A stretch of 45,068 nucleotides of DNA, taken from assembly GCA_022448985.1 (NCBI GenBank), contig JAKVCR010000028.1, forward strand, positions 19,849 to 64,916, given 5' to 3'. This DNA is from Roseibacillus sp. GTDB lineage: Bacteria > Verrucomicrobiota > Verrucomicrobiia > Verrucomicrobiales > Akkermansiaceae. Under the pieces are notes generated by a model. That model was not told the DNA's origin and did not search any database. It saw only the letters and a program-made list of their open reading frames with translations. This document shows positions 33,576 to 41,757 of the stretch, piece after piece. The position numbers and the translations under genes were made by a program. The number at the start of each line of letters is the position of its first letter. Within the stretch, counting starts at the first letter, position 1.

Positions 33576-34121
33576 ATGAAACTACTGCCAGTCCTCGCTC
33601 TCTTCTCCATGTCCCTGCTCGCCGGGGCACAACAGGACACCGCCAACCCGAATAGCACCGCCACGGGCCAGGACGGCAAGCCCTTCAACGATTCGCTGGC
33701 GGAAAAAGGTTTCTGGCAGGGCACCCTGCCCGGCGGCAGCTACATGGTCGCCCTCAGCCGCATCACCTCCATCAGCAAGCACGAGTATCTCCTCGACGCC
33801 AACCTGATCATCAACGAGGTCACGATTGATACCATCGGCTCTACCACCCTGCGCGTCTACCAGATTACTCCCGCCGCCCAGTACGGCACCCTCGCTACCG
33901 GCCGTAAGATCGTCGAGCGTGGCAAGGACCTTCTCGACCGGGCCGGTCAACGCACCGGATCCGACATCGCCAACATGGTCCAGAAGCAATATCCTACCAC
34001 CACCCACGCCAAGACTATCGAATTCCGCGTGAAGGACCTCGGCACCCTTGAAGCTCTCCTCAACAGCGCACGGAGCGCCTGGATCAACGGCAAGGGCCGC
34101 AAGTTCGTCGTCAACGAGTAG
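33576..34121 (+). CDS. Secreted protein of unknown function
   Basis: A 181-residue exported protein starting at the ATG at 33576. The signal peptide is residues 1-18 (MKLLPVLALFSMSLLAGAQ, cleavage after AGA). A short Asn/Thr/Gly-rich linker leads into a domain of about 140 residues with FWQGTLPGGSYMVALSRITSISKHEYLLDA (in two stretches), TTLRVYQITPAAQ and the C-terminal IEFRVKDLGTLEALLNSARSAWINGKG. The alternation of strands and helices suggests a compact alpha/beta fold. Only Met1, no Cys, and no catalytic signature are visible. It is divergent from the Nudix gene and convergent with the AsmA-like gene. No family is recognised. Confidence 0.65.
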   Translation: MKLLPVLALFSMSLLAGAQQDTANPNSTATGQDGKPFNDSLAEKGFWQGTLPGGSYMVALSRITSISKHEYLLDANLIINEVTIDTIGSTTLRVYQITPAAQYGTLATGRKIVERGKDLLDRAGQRTGSDIANMVQKQYPTTTHAKTIEFRVKDLGTLEALLNSARSAWINGKGRKFVVNE

Positions 34122-34188
34122 GCACCCCCGAATTATTGCGCGACCCCAGCGGCCCCATAGGTGCGTGCACCGTGCCCGCAACCTGCTC

Positions 34189-36069
34189 CTACCTCTCAAT
34201 CCCCAACTCCCGCTCCAGAATACTCTTCTGCTTCTTCGGCGCCTTGTCAGGTAACTTGCCCTTCTCCCCGCTTCCCTCGCTCTCCTTTTGCCCTTTCGCC
34301 CGCTTCTCCTGTGCCCCTGGGGACTCCCCCTCCGCTGGCTTCTTCTCGCCAGGATCGAGTCCCAGCTCCCGCCCCAGCAGGTCGAGGGCCTTCCCGGGCA
34401 CTTTCCCCAGGTCCCGCAACAGCGGAAGACGTCCCTCCTTCTTTTCGTCCTGACCGGTTTGCTCATCTGCCGGGGTCTTCTCTTTCTCTTCCCCCGTAGG
34501 ATCCTCTTTCTTCCCGGGCTCTTCCTCCTCGCCGGGTAGTTCCGGCAGTTCTCCCGGAGGACTCTTCTCCCCGGAACGTCGCGGCAATCCCAGGATTCCT
34601 TCAATCACGTTGCCCACTCCGTCCTGCAGGGGCTTCAGCGGGCTGGTCACCCCACTCAGGATGTCGCTACCGCGGCCAATGATTTCGGCCCCGAGATCGG
34701 CAGCCGCACCCCCGGCATTCCAGAGCGTCTCGGCCAACTCTCCAGCCACCTTGCCTCCATGCTTGAGAACCAGCTGGCCGTTCACCATTTCATACATCCA
34801 CTCAAAGCCCGCCGCAATCAGGCGATCGCTCAGGTCCTCCTGCGGATACTTGGTCGTTCCCGTGATTTTCACCGGGGTCCAGTGCAGGCCTTCCCTCCCG
34901 GGATGAAAGACCCGGTGGGCCGCACCCGGAATACTGGCCAGCGTGGAAGGCGTAAGCCCCAATTGCAGATCACCATCCAGTTGACCATCGTCAATCGTGA
35001 GCGAGCCCTCGATGCGCAACAGGCCCTCGCTCACCACCACGATATCGGTCAGCTCCAGTCGCTTCCCCTCCTGCCGGAATTTCAATTCCGCCCTGCGCAG
35101 GGAAAGACGGCGAAAACGTTCGGTCGCGGTGTAGGATGCGATCCGGTCAAGGACCGGGAGAGCGGTAAGATACCCGTCACTCAAGCGCAGGTCTCCCGCA
35201 ATGAGAGGGGTCTTCTTCATCTCACCCTCCACCGTGAAGCTGGAAGTCAGCTCACCGGTGATGCGCTTGGCCCAGTCCTCGGGGACCACCTCCTCACACT
35301 GCACATCAACCAGACTGCCCTCGAAAAGGTAGTCCCCGCTCCCGAAATCGATCTCTCCCTCAGTTTCCAGCCGTCCCGAGGAAAAGACCTTCCACGAGCC
35401 ATTCTTGAGGATCAGTTCATCATCGAGATAGCGCAGGTCGGCCTTCTGGAGATCCAGCTTGGGGAAAAGAGAAAGCGGGGTAAACAGCTGCCCGCGGGAA
35501 AGGGAGGCCTCGTAGGCTCCCCTGCCCTGACCCGGTTTCAGTACTCCCTTCACCTCTCCCCAGCGCAGCGACGTCTCCCCGAAGTCCACCACGCCGCTCA
35601 GTTCATCGATCCGCGCGGTCTCGAACTTGAGCGCCTTCCGGCCATCATCCTCAAACTGCGGACCGTCTTTCGTTACATCCACCTCCACGTGCAGCCGACG
35701 CAGCTGGAGCTCTTCGATCTCAACCCGTTTTCTCAGAAGGGGAACAAAGCGGACCTCGGTCTTTAACTCCTCTGCCTCAATGCGACGGATCAGGCCCTCA
35801 CCCTCTGCAATGAAATTAGGAGCGCTCAATTCTATCCCGTCCCACTTGAACTTGTCGAACTCAGCCTCCACCTCCAGCGCCTCACTCACCTTGAGGTTCA
35901 CCAGTAGACGGAAACCGTCACTGCGCAGGTAGTTCTTCAGCCACATGTAGCCAACCGGCACCAGCAGGGCACCCAGCACGAACATCCCGATGACAAGGCG
36001 CCCCAGCCACACCCGGGTGCTGCTGCCCCGGGAGGACCCGGCTCGTCTTCGTGCTCTGCGGGAGGCCAT
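34189..36069 (-). CDS. AsmA-like envelope protein with charged Pro/Glu/Lys-rich tail
   Basis: A 626-residue protein with one N-terminal membrane helix (about 22-44, VWLGRLVIGMFVLGALLVPVGYMW) after a basic, Arg-rich leader, so the bulk lies outside the cytoplasm. The body has the repeating beta-strand layout of AsmA/TamB-type proteins, ending in an AsmA C-terminal-like stretch (LIAGDLRLSDGYLTALPVLD, LELTDIVVVSEGLLRIEG, LDGDLQLGLTPSTLASIPG). AsmA-like proteins are thought to bridge the membranes and carry phospholipids. The last 150 residues are very different: disordered, rich in Glu, Lys, Pro and Gly (ELPGEEEEPGKKEDPTGEEK). The ATG at 36069 is preceded by another 200 bases without a gene. It is divergent from the ABCG-type transporter gene. 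Confidence 0.75.
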   Translation of the reverse strand: MASRRARRRAGSSRGSSTRVWLGRLVIGMFVLGALLVPVGYMWLKNYLRSDGFRLLVNLKVSEALEVEAEFDKFKWDGIELSAPNFIAEGEGLIRRIEAEELKTEVRFVPLLRKRVEIEELQLRRLHVEVDVTKDGPQFEDDGRKALKFETARIDELSGVVDFGETSLRWGEVKGVLKPGQGRGAYEASLSRGQLFTPLSLFPKLDLQKADLRYLDDELILKNGSWKVFSSGRLETEGEIDFGSGDYLFEGSLVDVQCEEVVPEDWAKRITGELTSSFTVEGEMKKTPLIAGDLRLSDGYLTALPVLDRIASYTATERFRRLSLRRAELKFRQEGKRLELTDIVVVSEGLLRIEGSLTIDDGQLDGDLQLGLTPSTLASIPGAAHRVFHPGREGLHWTPVKITGTTKYPQEDLSDRLIAAGFEWMYEMVNGQLVLKHGGKVAGELAETLWNAGGAAADLGAEIIGRGSDILSGVTSPLKPLQDGVGNVIEGILGLPRRSGEKSPPGELPELPGEEEEPGKKEDPTGEEKEKTPADEQTGQDEKKEGRLPLLRDLGKVPGKALDLLGRELGLDPGEKKPAEGESPGAQEKRAKGQKESEGSGEKGKLPDKAPKKQKSILERELGIER

Positions 36070-36269
36070 TACCTACGAGAGGGTAACACTCTTCCGGGTG
36101 CGCTCAAGATTCCTCTTTCCTGCCCCGATCAGGGAAGTCCCTGCCGAAACGCCCCTGACCTTGCGACGTTTGTGCTTCCCAGCGGGCGGACGGTAGGCTT
36201 CAATCCCGAGGTTGATCCCTCCGCCCGGTTTCGCATCCGGCCCCATCGCCAACCCGATCCCCATCCAGC

Positions 36270-38036
36270 GTGCTAGAGCTCAAGGAGGTCTGTTTTACCA
36301 TCCAGAAAGACGGCGAGCCGGTCCATCTGGTGAACCGCGCCAGCTTCGATGTCCCGCGGGGGCACTTCATGGCCATCGTGGGCCCCTCGGGCTGCGGTAA
36401 GACCACCCTCCTCAAAACCATCGCCGGCCTCAACCCCGAGTCCGAAGGCTCCCTCTGGTGGGACGGGCGCAATCTCTCCGAGGAGGGCGACCTGGAACCA
36501 TGGGAAATCGGCTACGTTCCCCAGTTCTCCATCGCCTACGACGAGCTCACCGTCGATGAGGCCATCGAGGCCGCCACTCGCCTCCGCGTCAAGTGCCGCA
36601 ACACCGAGGAGCTCGACCAGCGCATCGACCGCGTCCTGGAGGAAACCGGCCTTGCTGCCATTGCCGACCGCCATATCAAGGTCCTCTCCGGCGGTCAGAA
36701 GCGGCGCCTCGGACTCGCCATGGAGCTCGTCTCCGACCCCAAGCTTCTCCTCTGTGACGAGGTCACCAGCGGACTTGATCCCCGTTCCGAACGCGAAATC
36801 GTACACCTCCTCCACGACCTTTCCCGCAACGATGGCCGTACCGTGATCCTGGTCACGCACTCTCTCGCTCATCTCGAACTTTACGACTCGATCCTCGTAA
36901 ACCACGAAGGCAGCGTTGCCTACCACGGTCCTCCCGGCCAGCTCACCCACTACTTCTCGGTCGACGACTCCGAGGAAGTCTACCCCGCCCTCGCCAAGCA
37001 GACTGGTGAGGAATGGCAGGAGTCCTGGGCAAAACACCGCGGCCCCTACTACCAAAAGCTCGAACGCACGCGCGAACTCCATATCGAGACAGGCGTGATC
37101 AAGTTGCCCGCCAGTGAGGAATCCACCGGCGAAGAGGACGAACAGGCGACCAAGAAGAAGAACAAAACTGCGCCTCTTCGCCTGCCGAGCACCTTCAGCC
37201 AGTTCAGAACCTTGCTCGCCCGGCGGTGGAAAATCTTCTTCCGCGATCGGACCCAGGTCGTGCTCCAGGTCGCCATCCTGCTGTGCTTCCCCATCCTCGT
37301 TACTTTCTTTGCCGAACGGGGAAAGGAGCCCATCAAGCGCCTCTCTGATATTCCAGAGGAAAATATCGTCCTTGAACTGCAATCCCGGGTTGAGGTCCGC
37401 GAGGACCAGATCCGGGTCGGCGCCGCCGTCTCGGGAATGATCATGTTCGAGGTCATCCTCCTCGCTCTCATGGGCTCCAACAATGCCGCCCGCGAAGTGG
37501 CTGGGGAACGGAAGATCATGGAGAAGGAGAAGTTCGGTGGCGTCCGCCCAGTCTCCTACCTCCTCAGCAAACTCGCCTTCCTCACCTGTCTCATCCTTGC
37601 GCAGTCTCTCTGGATGGCCATGTTCGTGGAGTTCTTCTGGCAATTCAGTGGCGACTTCGGCAGCCATGTCTCCTTCCTCATCCTCGTCAACGCCTCCATC
37701 ACCGCGATCTGCCTGGCCATCTCTTCCATCATGAAGACCCCGGAGCAGTCTTCCCTCCTCTCCATCTATCTCGTCGGCTTCCAACTCCCCCTCAGCGGTG
37801 CCGTCCTCGCCCTTCCCGAGTTCTTCGAAAACCTCACTCAACCCTTCGTCTCCGCCTACTGGGCGTGGTCCGGCAGCATTGATGCCCTCGGTGGCAATAT
37901 CCATGAAGCCGTCGATGTGATCACCGAGACTGAACTCTCACCCGGCAGCATCTGTTTCTTCGCTCTCTGCGCCCAGATCATGGTTGGAATCATTGCCGCC
38001 TGGATGGGAATGGTGCGCCACCAATGGGACAATTAG
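36270..38036 (+). CDS. ABCG-type half transporter (ATPase fused to ABC-2 permease)
   Basis: A 588-residue protein with the ATPase first and the membrane domain second, the order of eukaryotic ABCG proteins and their bacterial relatives. It starts at GTG 36270. Walker A is GPSGCGKTT at 38-46, the ABC signature is LSGGQKRRLGLA (about 139-150), and Walker B is LLLCDEVTSGLDP; the Q-loop reads IGYVPQFSIAYDELTV. A charged linker (about 280-305, EESTGEEDEQATKKKNK) precedes six hydrophobic segments from about residue 325 with the ABC-2 features EREVAGERKIMEKEK-like (AAREVAGERKIMEKEKFGG) and VSYLLSKLAFL. It probably works as a homodimer to export a lipid or hydrophobic molecule; the substrate is unknown. 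The next gene is 187 bases downstream. Confidence 0.88.
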   Translation: MLELKEVCFTIQKDGEPVHLVNRASFDVPRGHFMAIVGPSGCGKTTLLKTIAGLNPESEGSLWWDGRNLSEEGDLEPWEIGYVPQFSIAYDELTVDEAIEAATRLRVKCRNTEELDQRIDRVLEETGLAAIADRHIKVLSGGQKRRLGLAMELVSDPKLLLCDEVTSGLDPRSEREIVHLLHDLSRNDGRTVILVTHSLAHLELYDSILVNHEGSVAYHGPPGQLTHYFSVDDSEEVYPALAKQTGEEWQESWAKHRGPYYQKLERTRELHIETGVIKLPASEESTGEEDEQATKKKNKTAPLRLPSTFSQFRTLLARRWKIFFRDRTQVVLQVAILLCFPILVTFFAERGKEPIKRLSDIPEENIVLELQSRVEVREDQIRVGAAVSGMIMFEVILLALMGSNNAAREVAGERKIMEKEKFGGVRPVSYLLSKLAFLTCLILAQSLWMAMFVEFFWQFSGDFGSHVSFLILVNASITAICLAISSIMKTPEQSSLLSIYLVGFQLPLSGAVLALPEFFENLTQPFVSAYWAWSGSIDALGGNIHEAVDVITETELSPGSICFFALCAQIMVGIIAAWMGMVRHQWDN

Positions 38037-38223
38037 GCCTCTTTCCTCATGAATTGCCTCCAAATCACAGCTCCCAGATCACCCAAACGGGTGGATCAGG
38101 GCTGCCTCTGCTCCCTTCTCCGAACCCTCCCGGGCCGGAATTCCCGAATTCCTGAGTTTAGCAATCTCCGATTCCCTCGTAGAATCCCACTGTTCCCTCC
38201 CTTTAGCGCTTAGAATCAAGAAT

Positions 38224-38625
38224 ATGGGTCGCCGCGCCAGCTCCGGTCTCAATGCCACCGCCATCATCGGTATCGCGGCGGTCGTCCTCGTCGTCGTCGG
38301 CGGCGGCGCCGTTGTCCTGAAGAAGGGCAAGAAGGAAGGCTTTACCGGTCAACCCCTCCCCGTGGAGGCAACCTTCTCCAATGCCACCGCCATGCGCCGC
38401 AACGAATACACTGTAGAAGGCAAGGTCTTCCGTATCGAGAGCCGCGATTCCGGGGTCGGAGTCTGCCTCATGGTAGGAAGCAAAGAAGGAGAAGAAGAAG
38501 CGGTCTTTGTCAAAGTCCCTGAGGATATTGCAACCATCAACCTGGAACGCGACGTCACTTACGCCTTCAAGATCCGGGTGGAAGAAGGAGGCGTAAACGT
38601 TGCAACCGCGATCAAGAAGCCCTAG
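38224..38625 (+). CDS. Small single-pass membrane protein, function unknown
   Basis: A 133-residue protein with a basic N-terminus and one membrane helix (about 12-32, AIIGIAAVVLVVVGGGAVVL), followed by a Lys/Gly-rich stop-transfer segment (KKGKKEG). The remaining 95 residues form a small domain outside the cytoplasm with strands YTVEGKVFRIESRDSG, VCLMVGSKEGEEEAVFVKVP and DVTYAFKIRVEEGGVNVA, resembling an OB-type beta barrel. There is a single Cys and no catalytic motif. The ATG at 38224 is the only sensible start. The next gene begins 35 bases later on the same strand, so the two are likely co-transcribed. No family is recognised; the OB idea is a guess from strand pattern. Confidence 0.7.
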   Translation: MGRRASSGLNATAIIGIAAVVLVVVGGGAVVLKKGKKEGFTGQPLPVEATFSNATAMRRNEYTVEGKVFRIESRDSGVGVCLMVGSKEGEEEAVFVKVPEDIATINLERDVTYAFKIRVEEGGVNVATAIKKP

Positions 38626-38659
38626 AATACCGAGTAAGAGATCAGCCAAGCAATCCGGC

Positions 38660-40630
38660 ATGAAGAACCAATTGATCCGAATCGCGCTCCTCCTCGCCCT
38701 CAGCGGCGTGGCCCCGGGCCAAGTCTACACCCCGCCCTCTCCCGGTAAGAAGCCCAACACCACCCCGACCGACACCAGCACCACGGTCAACCGGCAGCAA
38801 CCCGCTACCAAATCGCCCTTCGGCGAGGAAATTCCTCTTCTCAATCCGGGTGATGAAACCATCACGGTCGCTGGTATCACCATCCCCCTGGGGGACAACC
38901 GCATCATGCGGTCCCGCTTTGAGAAGTACCTCAGCCAACCGGAGGAAAACTCCGAGGATGCCAGAATCTACCGCAGCAATATCGACCGGATCCTCGCCGA
39001 CCTTTCGCCCTACCGGAAGGGAGGACCTGATATCAAGACCGCCTACCAGACTCTTCCGGCCGCTTCCGCCTTTCCTGCTGACGCACGCATCTGCATGACG
39101 CTGGCCGAGGCTGTCTACGTCGCCATGCTGGCCAAACGCGACAACCGGAACCTCCACAAGCTCAACACCGCCCTGGAGGAGGAGAAGCAGAAGCGCATCC
39201 GCGACGGCGACTGGAAGACCCGCCACGACCGCGACCAGAAGACCGGCAATGTCAAATCCACCAGCCAGGGAGGCGGCGAGCAGAAGAACCAGCAGAACAC
39301 CGAGGCCAAATCCACTGGCCGCGGAGCCCAGTCTCTTGAGTATGCCGAGATCCTGCGACGTATCGTCGAGGTCGAGGCCCTCAAGAAGAAGAATATTGCG
39401 CAGTCCGAGGTGCAGGAGCTTCGCTCCAAGATCCAGTACCAGGCCAACATGGCTCTCTGGACCATGCAACGCCGCTACCAGCATGTCCTCATGGCCTCGC
39501 GCTTCTACAACCAGATCTGGAAGGATGGCGATGCCGCCCTCCATATCGACAAGAACTCCGACGTCTCCAAGATGTTCAGCGAAAGCCTGGGAGTGAATCC
39601 CACTGTCTCCACTCTTGACTCGATCGCCAACGAAGCCATCCAGGAAGTCAACAAGGCCATTGAGGCCGTCGACTTCCTCCTTGAGCGCGACGAACTGCAC
39701 ACCGCCCAGAAACGGCTCCTCGAAGCCTTCTTCATCGGGGAATATCTCGCCCCGGTGGCAACCCTCGAACTGGAGAAGAAGCGCCGGATCCAGCTTTACG
39801 TACGAAGCCTGTTTGAACTCTACGATGCCATGCAGGCCAAGAACTACACCCAGGCGCAGGAACTGGTGGACCAGCTGAAGGACACCGCCAAGGACTTCCC
39901 CTCCGCCAAGGCGGAGAGCGCCATTACCGGCTACACCTTCGCCAGTAACATGGCCATTCAAGGTGCCAAGGCCGCCCTTCTTGAGGGCGACAAGGATAAG
40001 GCCAAGCAGGAAGTCCAGGCCGCCGCCGAGATCTGGCCCACCAACCCGAAGCTTCAGGAGTTCAGCGATCTCGTTGAAAAGAGTGGAGGGATACTGGTCG
40101 CGCGCAATGACTTCGACCGCCTGCTCCGCGAACAGAATTTCCGGGAGATCTTCAAGCGCCAGTATGAATTCGCCCCGGCGGTCAAGGACAACGCAACCAA
40201 GCTAGATGCCCTGGAAACGGTTATCAAAAACATCCTCAAGATCGACACCACGATCGTGGTCGCACGCCAGGCCGATATCCGTGGCAACAGCTATGCCGCC
40301 TGGGAGGCCCTTGCCGCCCTGCGCTCGCAGAAGGAATTCTCCAAGGACCCGAAGCTCGGAGAGGAAATTGAAACCCTCACCCCCAAGGTCGCACCCTTTG
40401 TCGATGCCCTGCAGCGTGCCCGGAAGTTCGAGGACTCCAGGCGCAACCAGACCGGCTCCGCCATCGCGTGGTATCTCAAGGCCCTGCGCATCTACCCGGA
40501 CAGCGAGATGGCCGAGGAAGGATTCCAGCGTCTTCTGGACAAGGTTCTGCCGGAAAACGACCTCCTCCCTCCAGCCTCCGGGTCCAGCGCAGAGGCTTCC
40601 GTGGATCCTGCCGATGGCACCCTGAACTGA
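38660..40630 (+). CDS. Large secreted helical protein, function unknown
   Basis: A 656-residue exported protein from the ATG at 38660, with signal peptide 1-21 (NQLIRIALLLALSGVAPGQ). A Pro/Thr-rich linker (VYTPPSPGKKPNTTPTDTS) follows, then a long mainly helical body with heptad-like stretches (LHKLNTALEEEKQKRIRDG, YAEILRRIVEVEALKKKN) and, from about residue 350, helix pairs resembling tetratricopeptide repeats (AMQAKNYTQAQELVDQLKD, AKAALLEGDKDKAKQEVQAA, AIAWYLKALRIYPDSEMAE). A scaffold or protein-interaction role in the envelope is likely. A Gln/Gly/Asn-rich low-complexity insert (SQGGGEQKNQQNTE) interrupts the first helical part. It follows the single-pass membrane protein by 34 bases, which suggests a shared complex. 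No catalytic domain is seen. Confidence 0.75.
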   Translation: MKNQLIRIALLLALSGVAPGQVYTPPSPGKKPNTTPTDTSTTVNRQQPATKSPFGEEIPLLNPGDETITVAGITIPLGDNRIMRSRFEKYLSQPEENSEDARIYRSNIDRILADLSPYRKGGPDIKTAYQTLPAASAFPADARICMTLAEAVYVAMLAKRDNRNLHKLNTALEEEKQKRIRDGDWKTRHDRDQKTGNVKSTSQGGGEQKNQQNTEAKSTGRGAQSLEYAEILRRIVEVEALKKKNIAQSEVQELRSKIQYQANMALWTMQRRYQHVLMASRFYNQIWKDGDAALHIDKNSDVSKMFSESLGVNPTVSTLDSIANEAIQEVNKAIEAVDFLLERDELHTAQKRLLEAFFIGEYLAPVATLELEKKRRIQLYVRSLFELYDAMQAKNYTQAQELVDQLKDTAKDFPSAKAESAITGYTFASNMAIQGAKAALLEGDKDKAKQEVQAAAEIWPTNPKLQEFSDLVEKSGGILVARNDFDRLLREQNFREIFKRQYEFAPAVKDNATKLDALETVIKNILKIDTTIVVARQADIRGNSYAAWEALAALRSQKEFSKDPKLGEEIETLTPKVAPFVDALQRARKFEDSRRNQTGSAIAWYLKALRIYPDSEMAEEGFQRLLDKVLPENDLLPPASGSSAEASVDPADGTLN

Positions 40631-40720
40631 AAAACCTGCCGATGCCCATGGACCGTTCCCTGGAGACGGAACAAAAAAAGCAGGATTGATGCCCGAAATG
40701 CCCCGGGTAACCTGCTCCCT

Positions 40721-40969
40721 GTGAAGCGCGTAATCTCCAACCTTTCCTTCGCCCTGGCCATCCTCCTGACCGGCGCCCTTATGTCCTCCTGTGCAATCGG
40801 ATCGCGAAAAGCCGCTGCCGCCTCTTCCCAAGAGGACTCCCGGCTTTACCGTCCTGTCAATGGCGCCTGGTCCGGTCACTGGGGTCCCAATCGGAAGCAC
40901 GCCGAGGATCACCTCCGGGCCTACAACAAACAGAACGGTGTGAGCGGTGGAGTCGTCGAGTACAGGTAA
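40721..40969 (+). CDS. Small putative lipoprotein
   Basis: An 82-residue protein starting at GTG 40721 with a lipoprotein signal (SFALAILLTGALMSSC, lipobox MSSC, Cys24). The mature part is about 59 residues: Ala/Ser-rich linker, then RLYRPVNGAWSGHWGPNRKHAEDHLRAY (in two stretches) and a short C-terminal GGVVEYR. Tryptophan and histidine content is high for its size. It lies 90 bases after the secreted helical protein and 83 before the JAMM protease on the same strand, and may be a partner of either. No known family; the lipobox and coding-type composition support a real gene. Confidence 0.6.
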   Translation: MKRVISNLSFALAILLTGALMSSCAIGSRKAAAASSQEDSRLYRPVNGAWSGHWGPNRKHAEDHLRAYNKQNGVSGGVVEYR

Positions 40970-41052
40970 GCCCGCCCTGCCCGGAAAATCGATTCTCCCC
41001 CCGGTCGTCGCATAATTGATCAGGCCGGGTGCGAGCTTGATGGAATTTCGTG

Positions 41053-41673
41053 ATGAGATTCTCTCCCTTCATCATCCTGGCCTCTGCCGCAACATTCCTC
41101 GGTCCATCCTGTGAAACAGGCAGCCGGGGCTGGGGCCGATCCCATCTGGCCCATGGCTGGGCAAAATCCTCCTATCGGCTTCCCCTCCATGAAAGCGTCC
41201 GCTTCAAACGCGAAGCCCGCGCCGCCCGGCAGAATGGCAATCGCGAGGTATGTGGAGCCATCCTCCGGCGTTCCGGCGATGACGGAACCCTGGAACTGGT
41301 ATTCACCGATAACGAGAGTCGTCACGCCCACTCCTACGAGCTTTCACCACGCAGCGTGAAACAAGTCCGGGACATCGCTCAGGCCAGAAAAGCCCGGATC
41401 ATCGGAGCCTTCCACTCCCACCCTACCAGCGATGCAACCCCCGGTAATAACGACCTCACTCATGCCGGGGTCCACAGCCTCATCCTCATCCACTCCGTCC
41501 CCACCGGGCGAACCCGTATGTGGCAGGTGGTCATGCGCGATGGAGCGAAAAAAGCCCGCGAAATACAACTCGATGTCATTGGACGTCGCCTCCAAGGCCC
41601 CTCTCCCCTGGTACCCTCACCCGGAAGATCACTCCCAGAGGGCGAAACCCTGTATGACCTGAGAGCACGCTGA
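41053..41673 (+). CDS. Exported JAMM (MPN+/Mov34-PAD-1) metalloprotease
   Basis: A 206-residue protein with a JAB/MPN domain behind a hydrophobic leader (FSPFIILASAATFLGPSC). The leader ends in a Cys20, but GPSC is a poor lipobox, so lipid anchoring is uncertain. The metal site is readable: Glu65 in REVCGAIL, His121 and His123 in GAFHSHP, and Asp134 eleven residues after the second His, exactly the JAMM spacing. The usual Ser of the motif (eight residues after the second His) is Gly131. Most bacterial JAMM proteins act in the cytoplasm on ubiquitin-like sulfur carriers or in phage tail proteins, so an exported one is unusual. GTG at 41050 immediately precedes the ATG chosen. It is convergent with the DUF1501 gene. 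Confidence 0.78.
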   Translation: MRFSPFIILASAATFLGPSCETGSRGWGRSHLAHGWAKSSYRLPLHESVRFKREARAARQNGNREVCGAILRRSGDDGTLELVFTDNESRHAHSYELSPRSVKQVRDIAQARKARIIGAFHSHPTSDATPGNNDLTHAGVHSLILIHSVPTGRTRMWQVVMRDGAKKAREIQLDVIGRRLQGPSPLVPSPGRSLPEGETLYDLRAR

Positions 41674-41757
41674 CTCCGGTCGCATTAGCCCACGCAGGGA
41701 CCCTCCGGAACAGATCTCGAGACCAGCCCACCGGGATTGCCGCGCACCGGGTCCCTC

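Noticed and set aside
36273-37904. A 543-codon open frame on the minus strand.
   Set aside because: It is the antisense of the ABCG-type transporter gene, whose Walker and signature motifs are unambiguous. Long antisense frames are expected in GC-rich genes.
38642-39961. A 439-codon open frame on the minus strand.
   Set aside because: It is Gly/Val/Leu-rich shadow sequence antisense to the secreted helical protein, which has a signal peptide and coherent helical repeats.
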